This document shows, piece after piece, positions 25,101-37,600 of a DNA stretch of 64,000 bases. The position numbers were made by a program, and so were the translations under genes. Under the pieces are notes generated by a model, which did not search any database, had not been told where the DNA came from, and worked only from the letters and a program-made list of their open reading frames with translations. The DNA is from Phylloscopus collybita (lineage: Eukaryota > Chordata > Aves > Passeriformes > Phylloscopidae), in contig JAJNNQ010000040.1 of assembly GCA_027886175.1 (NCBI GenBank), positions 23,704,001-23,768,000 on the forward strand, given 5' to 3'. The first letter of the stretch is position 1; every line of letters begins with the position of its first letter.

Positions 25101-26317
25101 CTTCTCTCTGGTGAAGACATTTAATAATATGGTTTTGTGATTTAAGTGACACTATGTCTAAAATGTTTCCAATTTAATTCTAAGTTACCAGGAACTCGCA
25201 GCAAAATTAAGCATTCTGGAATTGCATCTTGTTTGTCTTTCACACGAACACCATTCAGTCAAGTATATCTATATATCAATAAAAAGCTAAAGCCTCCTGA
25301 GTGATATAATTAGCTATTGTCTCCTCATTCTCGGTTCACTATCTTTCTTGGTAAAATCATTGTTAAATTGACTACAAATTAACTCAATTTACACTTAAAA
25401 TTAGATTACTCTGTATATGTGCATACTGTTCTGTCTTCCCTTTTCCCTGATGTAGTTACTGTCTCTCCTGATTGTTTATTCATCAGTAAGAAGGCATCAT
25501 GAAGAATGAATAATAGAGTCAATATTTGGGGGAAAAAATGCCATGTTATTACTCGACATTGATGAATTTTATGCTAATTTTAAAAGGGACCATTCAACCT
25601 ATTACAGAAATTCACCCCATACTTAGGACATAATGGAGATAGTGGACAGTGTGTGGTAGAGGATGCTGAGGAAATACATTGAGCTGAACCACGGAACGGA
25701 GCTCTAGCTGAAGTGGTACTGACATATATAACTAAGGCAGATAAAGTGTTTCCATTTAAAATTCATTCCCTCAATCATTCTCTGAAGATCACTCTGAAAA
25801 TTTCAGTTCTTTAGTTGAGATTATGCAAACGTGATTTCTTTTCTGTAGGACAAAAAGAAAACTTGCAATTTTGAGAACAAATGGCTCATCTTTTTCTTTT
25901 CTTGTAGACAACCATCTAGTTACATATAAAGTAATTATTTTGATTTTAAGAATAAAATCCCTGTGGTAGCAGACTGAAAAATTATATTTTGCATACAGGT
26001 GTACCTTTGAATACTCAAGAGAACACTTTTTTCCATTTCATCTAGCTGCAAATTTTCGAAAATTGATGCGAGACTTCATGACAGATATTGCAGTAATAAT
26101 TATACTCCTAACAAATTTGAGACACCACTTTGAAGAAGAAATGGTTAGATTGTTCACGTGCACATTGAAGTATGTATATTAATAATATTTACTAAATGAT
26201 TTAGATTTATTCACAAGTTTCAGTTGAGACACGAATTATTCCCTCTTGCTCAGAAATCAACACTTACTTCAAGAAGGTGTCATCTCATTGGAGAGCCCTT
26301 CTCTGGGTCTCTGCAAA
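22129..26317. other. AT-rich non-coding stretch
   Basis: No gene, RNA or classifiable repeat is visible. Open frames are few and short, the longest being 77 codons at 22916-23149. Confidence 0.6.
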
Positions 26318-26389
26318 TCACAGAACCATAGAATATTCTGAGTTGGATCTCCCCCTGGAGGGGATCCAACAAGATAATCAAATTCCAAC
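26318..26389 (-). mobile_element. CR1 LINE, extreme 3' end
   Basis: ATCACAGAACCATAGAATAT followed by TCTGAGTTGGA and then AAATTCCAAC is the reverse complement of the last 70 bases or so of a CR1 element. The middle part is replaced by a small near-palindrome (26345-26367: GGATCTCCCC, a spacer, then GGGGATCC). It has no coding content. Confidence 0.85.
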
Positions 26390-27198
26390 TAATGTGTTTC
26401 ATTTCAGGCAGTCTTTGGGTGTTACAGAAAGAAATCCCTACTTTGTGTTTTTGAATATTTACTGATAAGAAAAAATAATAAAACATGTAATAGTGGATAT
26501 GCTACATAACTTCTGCTTTTAGGCATAGGTTTATATTGTATAATCATCTTTTTTGTGATCATGTATCTGATTCTACATGATACTCATCAGCTAAGATCAT
26601 CAAACTTCCTTCCAGTGGTTCCTGAGTGCAGATTGTAAAACTCTGACCAACAGTCACAGACAAAGGCCTGCATGATTCAGGCAAACAAAACCTTACCCAA
26701 GGAGGGGGTTTGCAGAGGTACATCAGATGGCACAAGGTACGGCGCACTAAACAAATCAGTGCTTAAGAGCTTCCAGCAAACCCCTATGTCTAACCTGGTG
26801 TATTTGACTTTGCATAAAATTTTATTACATTGCATCATTAATGTAATGTAATACATTAATATTGTATTATATTACATGATAGTGTACTTGTTGCTGTGTT
26901 CATCTTAATTTCAGTAATTTGTGCCTGGTATATTAACCGTGCCTTCATGAAGTTCTTTCTGGACATTTTTTTTCTATGCTTGCTTGTGCACAAAAAAATG
27001 ATAAGATGCTGTAAACTTTATGTTGCAAAACATCTTGCCTTCTGCTTCTTGCCACACAAACATCATATTTAGGGAAACATGAAACAACAACACTGAAAAA
27101 TAAGACTTTCATCAAGTGTACTAGCAATTTTTTCCAAATAATAAGTATGTATCTGAATGTAAACACTTGGGTTGTCTTTTATATTTGGTATGCACATA

Positions 27199-27262
27199 GA
27201 AAAGAAAAAAAAACAAAACAAAACACCAAAAAGCAAACAAACAACAACAAAAAAACCCCAAC
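27199..27262 (+). repeat. A/C-rich low-complexity tract
   Basis: AAAC, CAAACAAA and CAACAA words are repeated irregularly. The lysine/threonine-rich reading frame across it is compositional. Confidence 0.85.
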
Positions 27263-28601
27263 AGACTAGAAGGTTTCAAAACTGCTGCTTTAGTGTCCAA
27301 ATACTGTTTTGGGCAGTATACAAAAACCAAGGAAAAACCAAGGCAAACAACTGGAAATAACAAAAGTGGGACATGGTTTGTCTTTATTTAATTCACCGCA
27401 CGCATAACTTGAAAATGAGAAAGCTTGAATGGGTTACTGTGAGCCTCTCTGCATAAGGTCTCTAAATTAAAAACATGTTCAGCTTTCATGTGTTTTGGCA
27501 CTCTTCATTGTGAAGTTAAAGCCTCAGCCTCAGACAGATTCCAAATCAGATAAAAGCCTCAATACTACTGATCTCATGATCAGCTGTGAATTCTACCACT
27601 AAAGCATATGATTTGTGGGCATCTTATTTAGCCAACTGACAGGATATGGAAGTCTGTAGTTACAGGACACAGAACATATTTAGTTTTTCAGCATTTAGAC
27701 CCAAGAGAACATCTTCAAAATTTTCATGACATGAAAGGTCATCTACTGGTATTGCCCAGCACAGAAGTACAAAGAAAATCCCATAATATTTCCATAGATA
27801 GCAATAGATCCATTCCTCTCATAAATATCCCCTTTTTGTATTATGTGATGAATATACACATTGGTATGAAAGTATAAAATAATGATTTTCATGCAATTGA
27901 TTTTTAATAAACATGGCAGTATCTTTGAGCTCATCTTTGACATTCCCAAGAATGAGTTTATCTGAGCATTGGCCAAATTATCTATAATAAATGGTTATTA
28001 AAATAAAATACCAATTTCTTTAATTGCTGCAATTTGCAGTGTTGCACATATAACTACTTTGAATTACTCATTGTCCCAGCCTTATCTTGCTTCTATGAAC
28101 AATACTAATGACATCAATGGGAAGCCAGTTGAAAGAGATAAGAATCTATTAAATAGGAGCCTTATTTAAGAATTTAAGAAAGTTTAACTATTCCCTGTGA
28201 TTCATACCAGGTATGCCTGTCAAAATGAAGCAGTCCATTCATCAGCCTTCATTTCAAAGCAATTCTGTGAGAGGCGAATAACTTTCTTTGCTGTTTTGGA
28301 AGGTGTCCTTTTCATTCCAGTACCATTATTTTAAGTAGGAAATAGGAACATACCTCAGTCTGTGAGGCTTTCTGGACTGGCATCCTGAATGCCTTGAAAT
28401 AAACTCCTTGGGGAAGTCAAGGTAACCTTTCAAGGTAGTGCACTTGGGTACAAGGCATAATCCTTGAGCAGGCCAGATTAAAACTATTTATGTAAAAACA
28501 CAGCTGTCTTGATAAAGGAAGCCATATAATTTTGTCAGACTATAATATTTAGCCACATGCTTGAGATCTCTCATCCTGTTGCTTCAACCTTATCACCCTA
28601 G

Positions 28602-28660
28602 GAAAATAAAAAAAAAACAAAATAAAACAAAACAAAACAAAACACAAACCAACCAAATAC
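28602..28660 (+). repeat. (AAAAC)n-like low-complexity tract
   Basis: AAAACAAAAC units with slight irregularities are followed by AACCAACCAAA. Confidence 0.88.
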
Positions 28661-31600
28661 AAAAGAATGGAGTTCAACATCAGCAAACTAAATAAATGTC
28701 TTTTGCATAGCAATACTGTTAACAGAGTTGCCCAGCTACATAGATGTAAACCCCTGCATTTGAAAAAGGTAAAAATGGGGGGTTTTGCCTGTTGTCTTTG
28801 CAAAAGTTAAAAAGCTTTTGAGCCTGGGAAAGAATTTCGTAGTTCTTTTTTTGTTTGTTTTCTCTAACCAGTTTAACCACTTCTTGTCTGTGAGAACAGG
28901 CAAGGCTTTTGAAGACTGATTCCCCTCAAAACTATTCTGAAATAAACCACTAAACTACCTGTTAAAATGTCTTCCTCTTCAAGGCAGCATATCCGTAGGC
29001 GTTATCCAGGGGAAGGTTTGCTAAACTCAAATCCAAAATAAGTATTGTTTGCTCCTACAGAAAGTCTATATATGCATATAAACTCCACTGACATTCCAAA
29101 CAGACAAATATTAAATGCTGCCATGTAGAAATTCTCAGTATCTAGAGGAGTATTTTTTCATGGTAACATTTTTTCTCTTGCAATACACTATGGCCAATAA
29201 TGAAATACCAAATTTTTTACTGAATAGATATTTTGTGATTTTAGATACCAAAATGTTTCTGAACATTGTCCCTTGGTTATTCTATTTCAATCACTCGAAA
29301 CAAGCTTAATTAATGATGTACCGGTATATACTCCACAAGCTCATGTTTTAACTATCAACTAAAAGGATCAACTAAAATCAGAAGCTGTAGTAACTTTTTG
29401 GTAACCCAGCAGCTACACGTCACGAATACTCTGATAGCACTAACCTATCTTTTGGTAACAAACAATAATTACCTCTATCAGTAATGTTTTCGAGTTGCTC
29501 TGGTATGACATGACATAGAAATGCAGATGACATCAGTTTTACATAAAGCATTTGATACTTAAATATGTCTACATTTATTCTGGTTTCATCGACAATATTT
29601 AAAAGCAAACATGGTTCAAAATCAGTTTGGGTAAGGTTCTAAATAACAACTTCCCTTCAATTTCCTGAAGAAATTGTTACTGTAATAGATATGCAAACAA
29701 ACCAAAAATTATCCAGGCAAGCAATTCAGCCTGATATTGCTGCAGAAAAATAGCTAAACTTTGCCAAGACATTTTTGAAGAACTCAAACCACAGATATCC
29801 TGTATCTCAAACTGAATAAATTAACTGACCCAGGACATCATCTGCCTTTAATACTATTTTCTCAGTTAATGAATTCTGGAATATATATGTAATAGGAGTA
29901 GCAGTTAATGAATACAATGAATGCAATGGGAGTAAATTAATATAATTTTAGTAGATAAGCACAGGAAAATAAAGCTTCCTGTCTAGAGCAACAAACCTCC
30001 AAGATTACTTGTCATCCCATGAAACAAAGCAAAGCCCAAACACTGTAAGCAAAAGCACTAAGTAGATATGTCTACATATGTGCCTACAAGTGATGTATAT
30101 TACAGATATAATAAACATAGTATTTTCCAGTATTACGGAAAATAGAAGTGGATGAGAAAATCACTCCTCATTTAATTTCAGGAGACAGAAGAGGATTCTA
30201 GAAATTTGCAGCTGAAGAATAGCAGTATTGCTGTTATTATCTGTGACTGCTAATTTAGTGATGTTACAGTCAAATAGTGTGGCTACTTGTTTCTGACAAT
30301 AAGACACATTCTAAAGGCGTTTTCAGGTATACCTTTAAATTTCTGGCATATGAGCACAAAGATCTCATTTATGCCATTAAGAGGCAAGGAAATGAATGTC
30401 AACTTTCAAAAACAAAGTAATCTGTGTTTTGAAACTTGCAACCCCCTCAGAGAAAGCAGTGAGCAAAGACAAAGGCAAATCCGGGTACATACAGATATAC
30501 AGGTACTAATTAATGAAGATACTGTCAGAATTTTTAAGCTCCCAGAGCTTTTCAGATATTAAAAATTATTATGGAATAGTGTTTGCATATGTTAAATGCT
30601 TAACCACTATGCTCAAGGAAAAAGAGATCATTAGTGATTCATGACCACTGAGATTACTGAGAGCTGCACAAAAACTCTGAGGCACTCTGATCTTAATACC
30701 AAAACTACACAAATACTGTTTAAGCAAATCACTAGTGTGCACAGCTACATTTTAGGCAAAGCCCATCTTTAAGCATGAAAATATGGCAGATTAAATAAAT
30801 AAATTCATTTTGAAGCATCAGCCAAATTACTTACAAACCCAAATTAAAAGAGAACTGGGAAGAACTGCAAAGCAGTTATGTACTGAAAGAAATTGACATC
30901 TGCATAGTCCCTGTTGAGGTGGTCAGAAAATACTAAAAGTATTGCACAGGTCTCACAAGAATCCTGGAATCACAAAGATGAGATAAAGAAGCCAGAAGCA
31001 AAAAGACTGAACACACAGAGCATTGCAAACAAGATCATCTCTGATATAGAAGCCTGTAGACAGAATACAAGGAGTGATAAAATGCCCCCAAATTATAACT
31101 CGGATGTCCAAGCAGATGAACAAAGGTTATATATATGCAGACATACATCTAGCTACAAGGAGTGAAAATTTCCTACAATGTCTTACAGGTCTGTCAGCAA
31201 ACTAGGGATGAACCAATTCTCAACCAATCTACGATTCAGTTACAATTTCACTTCAGAGCACTGTCTACACTTGTGGACACTAGCCAAAGTATAGGATACT
31301 GCTATAGTCCACATTATAGCACAAACAATTAAATATTTCTATAAACACAAATATTATGGATACCTAATTTCAGCTGACGGAATCTGAGACAAGAAAACCC
31401 ATTTTCTATTTGCTCTCCTGCCACAGAGCAAGTCACTATTGAACACAAATAAATTGGTTATTCAGATGCAAGCTAATTTCATCTGGCTTTGACTCAATTC
31501 TTCTTAATCAAAATGGAGTCATAATTGATCCATTCCTGCAAAGGGATGCAATCATAGCTAATTAGTGTTTATGATGAAACACCACCTAGTCAAAATATTT

Positions 31601-34600
31601 TCAAATGAAAAATGACTGTTATGTATACATTCTGCCTTATAAGTACACCTTATTCTACTGGCAATGGTAATACTCAGAGAAAAGAAGACAGACAAAGCTC
31701 AAAGCCTATTCTGGCAGGCAAGCTAATGACTGCCCAGACAGACATTGGTTGTGTCAAGCCAGACAAAACCAGACATTTCCTGAGCATAAACCAAACACCT
31801 GTCATTAGGCTTTATAACTCCTAGTGGTGAGTACTGAATCTGAGCTTGTTTCCAAAAAGAGGACTTGCCTTTTTTCTCATATTTTGATGTCATTGACTGA
31901 TTTGGGCCCTTACAGCACCTTAAAATGCTATCTGATGCAAGGTGCCTGTCACAATTGTATTGTAGCTATCCTAGGGGGGGTACATGGTAAGACATGACCC
32001 TGGAATGTGATGCGTGTCTCGGATATTGAATAAGGATAAGCACGAAGCAAAGAGGAGGAGAGATGGCCATTCAGATGGACTTGGCAGTACTGAACTACTA
32101 AGCCACTGAGCTATGGCTGAAAATCAGCAGCATGTTGGGAGTGTGAGATGTGGTGTAGGTGAAGACCTGATCAGAACAATCATGTTTCAGTGAAACTGAG
32201 CCCACTGCTAAAACCCTCCAAAATCTCCAGCTGTTCCCTGAGTCTCAGAGGGCCATGCAGCTATGGGATTGTATCGCCTATAAGTGATCAGATGTTGTCC
32301 AGCTGGCCTTGCAAAGAACATCAGAATCTTCTGCTCCAGAGGGGCAGGTTAGTCTTTCATGTTTCTTGTGGTACCTCTAGCTCTTCCTGGCACTCATTAA
32401 TGTGTTACAACACACTGCTTTGCAATACTGGCACACACAGGATTTCCCTTCAGATGGTGTTAGGGCTGAAAGAAGCAGATTTGTTTACTCAAAGAGAAAT
32501 GCCCAGAAACTGGCTTGAAATCGATTTGGAAACAGGCAATACACTCTGTGGGAGTCTCTCTATAGAGAGGAGTAGCATCAAGCAGTATTGTTTAAATTCA
32601 TTTACCTGCTTTGGCTTCTAGATAATAAATGCTCCAGGGAAACAATCATGAGATGCTGTACTAAAGAATACTCTAAGAAAGAGGGGGAAAGGGTATTTCA
32701 GCAGCAAACATGCAAGGAAGTAGGATTAATGGAAGAATAAATACAGGGAGACTTATAGTTTAAAGAACTATCACATTATAATGGGGTTGTGAACTGTAGG
32801 GAATCATGGAAGGCTAGGGGGCACCTAAGACGTGGAAATTTTCCATTTTGAAGGCTGTTATATAGAGAAGTTATTTAGAAATCCTGGCCCTTCACTCCTT
32901 CACACACCCTTCAAGGTCAAGTATTCCCTATGAGCCCCTCAAAACACAAACACAAGTTAGAGAACTTTGTTTTGATTGAAACAGCTGCTTTAGAAGGATG
33001 AGCTAAAAATTTAAAGAGTCAGGAAGCTTTCTGCAATCTGAAAAGGAGGGGATGGGCCTCTAAAGATGGAGGAAACATGGAGTAAGTATCCCATGACAGA
33101 TAAAACATGGATTCACCTTTCTTTCACTAAGGCTTTGAGGTCCTTATAACTAAGATATTGATACAATATAGATAAATATATCTCACAAAATCAAGACGCA
33201 AGACAGCAGGCTTGTTTTTTTCCTTCAGACTCTTGCATAACCGACAGATGTAGCCTTTCTGAAGTCAGTATGGACTGACTTATGAAATGGAAGTGGTAGG
33301 TATGACTGATACTAGAGCTACAAAGTCATCTCAGACTCATTACATACAACTTCATACAAGGCTTTAACAAAAATTACTGCCTCAATATATTAAAGGCACT
33401 CAGCACTCCTAGTAATTTGCAGTAGAGGTGGATGGACAGTTTTCGCTGCACCCTCTCATACTGAATTGCTTAAGTTTGAAGTGTCCAGTAAGATTAATGA
33501 GTCATTTAGAAAAGTGAGAAAGCTCAGGGAGATGCTGAAAAAAAAAAATACATAACACAAAAACCTAGTGTTATACACTTCCTATTACCATCAAGTATCA
33601 GGACAGAGAGCCTAAAAAAATTCACATTACAAAAAATGTGCAGCTTCTTAAAAACATGTCACACATTTACATGTTTTTATTCTTATTTTGCTTGCTTGAA
33701 TAATTTATTCCTCAGTATAAAGCTATAAATGTGACACATTACAAAGACAGTATTATAATCAGTAAAGCTGGAAAAGAGCTCCAAGGATCAAGCTCCCAAA
33801 ATAATAAAAGGTTTCCTGCACTATCCCAGAAGAGAGCTCAAATACAGCAGCAGTTGCAGCAGTTTTTGCATAACTAGCAGTCAGTATCCTCATTTAAAAT
33901 TGTACGTTATTCTGGTGCTAATTTTCAGAGGTGTGACCTAGAATTGGTACCCCTGTGTCAGTTGCCCATGGAAGAAAGGAGGATGTGATTTTGGCTTCCT
34001 CTCTCAATAGTGGTAGCTATTTGATACAATACCAACAGTTCCCCTACAGAGACTCTGATGTAGTACTTGAAAAAGAATAACAGTTATTATCAAACCCTCC
34101 AGAGTTTTCTAGACTGTGGGACAAAGTATATACCAGAGATTTACAAGAAAAAAATTGTTCTGAACATAATATGCCCTAAGGATATATCATTTAAGTTGAA
34201 AGAATTATCATTTCATAGGCCAAAGAGGAAAATATTTTAGTCATTTTGTTTCAATGAACGATGTTATGGGTTGTCTCTTTTTTGGCTACAAACTGAACTA
34301 TCAAATAAATATCTCAAAAAGCACCCTAAAAATTATCTAGGCTGGTCTAGTAGCTATTGGTTTGTTGGAAAAACAGATATAGACACAAAGCATACATCAA
34401 AACAGTACTTATAACTCTGGATGACTGTGAAAATCAGTTATGGTATGCTAAAAACCTACTGATATTTTTGTTTCTTCTGCAATCATACGCAATATTAAAA
34501 ATCACTTTAATTGTTCTATAGACTAAAGTTTTTCCACAACTTCACCTTATCTGCAGATCAGAAGAGCAAGCTGACACAGAGAGGCAATGGGTAAGGCAAG

Positions 34601-37600
34601 ATGCTTCACTGTGTTTCAGGCTTCTATATTTTCTTTCTAGTTCTAAGAAAAACAAGCAGATCGTAGCAAACAAGGAAAAGCGAATTCCAAAGGAGAAATT
34701 CTCACACCAGCATAATTGTGTCTCATACAAATACATATCTTTTTCTTTCTAGAATATAAAACAGAAAGCATTCACAATGAAAAATGCAAACAGTTATTGA
34801 AAAGATCTCAGGACCTTCTCTGAGACACTAAGATGTGGTCTGATCAACCTAGTGCCCTTAGTCACCTGTAAATGATAATCCCCTTCAGGGCCTTGTTAGC
34901 CTGTAAAACATTTCAATCAACTTCCCTGAGAATCACCATACCAAGGGGACTTGGCTGAAAAGCCCACAGCACTGAGCGACCTTAAAATAGGAGGACATCA
35001 GCTGCTGGCCAGATTATTCCACTGGTAACAGCCCAGCACCTGTTAGGGTTTGTAATGAGCCACTGGCCACGTGCACCTTTCCATTAACCCTACCTTTTTT
35101 CCTGCTGCCTCACAGGGATGATATCACACAACACTCAGCAATTTTCCCTCCAGCAGGGAGGGCATTTGGTGGTCAACACACTGTGATATGAAACAAAGGA
35201 AGATTTACTGATACTACCAAATTAATTGTTTTGGTGACCTTCAGCATTTCTTCCAGATGATGTGTATTTCCCTATCAAAAACATAAAAAATATCAATAGC
35301 ATAAACTCTAGAAGTGACAACAACATGGAATAGAAACGGCATCCAGATTTTAAAAGGAAATATTGTGTAACCCAAAAACTACTGCTGTAGTAGTGTAATC
35401 AGGTATCTAATTATGTCGACTGATTATCACTGTTAATACTTAAAGTTTCTCATGTGAGACCAGGCACTCTTACCACAATTTTTTAAATTTAAACTATTAC
35501 TTAAAGTAGTGTCTGCTATCATCCTATCAGCCAGTAACCACAGCAGTGCAGTTCAGTGTTTCAATACAATTGTTTAGTGCAAGGGAGTTTTGGTCAATGT
35601 CCCAGGCAACCTCCACAGGCATGTCAGATGCCTTCCAAGTCAAAAGGGACAAGACAGTAGAATCTGTATGTTACATAAGGTTTGCTCAGTGACACAGCAA
35701 TTGCAGAAGGATTAAAAGTGTATCTCTACCATATGATAGAGACCTTTCCATGCCAGTGTAAACCTGATCTAAATCATCCACATAACCTAGAGTCAGACAG
35801 AGCTAAGGTCCTGAAACAATCTGGTGGTGGTAAACTGTTCCAGAATCTGGGCATTCATGAGAAAGTAGAAGTATCTCTGTGCTATGCTCCACTGTGCTGT
35901 AGCAATACAGTCCTAAATTTGACAAGCCCTCAGAACTGAATTGTCTTACTGCTCTTCTAAATACTCAGCGTGGATGAAATTCAACTGCTAACAAAAGTCA
36001 AAGTCACATTCATCTTTAGAATTATCTATTTGAGGCCTATGTCTCCAAGATTATTTGCCATTAATTTGCAAAGTAAAATGCTCTTTATTAGCAGAAGAAT
36101 CTCTAAATCCCACACTACAAATTCAGAAATAAGTTTTGCAGCTATTCCTACAATTGAATAGATCAAACCTCAGTTAGATAAACCTGAAGATGACAGTGAT
36201 AAGTAAATTGCTCATATAAAGACTGAATTTAGAAAGCCCTTCTGTTAAACGAGAGTACATGTAACTACATCCATTTATCATAATTACTAACTTCTACTAG
36301 GGGAAAGGATGTTCTCTGAAGTTGAGAGAAGCTGTACTGTTTAAACTTTTTGGGCAGAAGTCTTTGAAATACAGATGTATCAAAAATTCTAGAAGTTAAT
36401 GCTAACAGGAGCAAGAAAACTGCCTTCAAACTGAAAGCAAAATTGTTAAGTGAGCCTATCCTTAAATTACGGTAAACTGTTTTATACTGTGGAGGGGATA
36501 AAGTCATATGCCGTCCTTGTATGTAGCTACCATTAATAAAACAAAATATATTTTATGCAACCATCACACATCAATAAAATTTCTGCTTCATCTTCAGATG
36601 AAATTCAATTTTTTTTCCAATAAAAGGGGAGATCATGGCAAGATGGGGAAAAGCCTATGCCTAGAACAATGGATGGCAACTTCTTCCTTATGAAGAGAGT
36701 AAAAAAACAACAATAATAGCTATGGATTAAATTATTGATTACTACATGCAGCTGGGTTACTTGAAAAGCAGACAAAGTCCAAGATGACTTATATGAAAAC
36801 CACACTGTGGGTGTAGATAATGAACTCCATTTCACCTCTGCGTACCAACCGACATGGTGCTCATGTGACACTTTTATCATATTTATGGACATTGATATAA
36901 CACAGGGAAGAGTGAGATATGGCTCCTATAGTTCATACATGCTGGATCTTCCTTCACACTCTCATAGTGTTAAGAGATGCTACTGTGAATTCCAGCTAAT
37001 GTAAACATTTAAATAACATGGCACTTTCTTGTTCACTCCCAATGTACAAAGCCCAGTTGTCTCTGTAGGATACAGGATATAGGATGATGAATCACAGATG
37101 TGATCTCTTTTGTTAGAGATCCTAAAAATTAAATTCTGGGTTAAAAGTCAGTCTGTATTAGCTAATTAACATGCTAAGATCTGACATGGTATTGTTCCTA
37201 ATGAAGGCTATTAATTACAAAAAGCTGAGCTTACCAAACACAATCAAAACATGTATGTAAAACCATTTAAAGAAAATAACAAGCTAAAAAAGCAAGGCCA
37301 AACTTGTTTACACACTTTCAGAGAGACTACTCATTAAAATACTGGTTTGCTGCTTAAATTTTACTCTGGTGAGTATTTAGGATAAACCCCCTGCACTTCT
37401 TAATTCTTTCAACATAAAAAAGTTATTTTATAATTTATAACTTAAAGTACTTTGAGGAAAGAGATTGGGTTCAGCTTGGTTTTAGATTAACATGGGTATA
37501 GATGTTAAAAGCAATTAGCAAGAAGGCACTGAGACTTCCTGGGTAACACAAAGGTTTATTGTTTCAGAGATTAAGATTCTGTTCTTTTCTCTTTCCCTGA

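Noticed and set aside
26046..26182. Acceptor-like TTTCATCTAG followed by a 44-codon frame
   Set aside because: The frame ends in a stop with no donor or poly(A) arrangement, and the frame is also open upstream of the supposed acceptor.
27121..27363. Hydrophobic - strand frame resembling a membrane protein
   Set aside because: The phenylalanine-rich stretch comes from the A/C-rich tract at 27199-27262 read in reverse.
32190..32621. 143-codon open frame on the + strand as a gene
   Set aside because: It begins at an arbitrary ATG, contains no motif I know, and its serine/cysteine-rich composition fits a chance frame in a moderately GC-rich patch.
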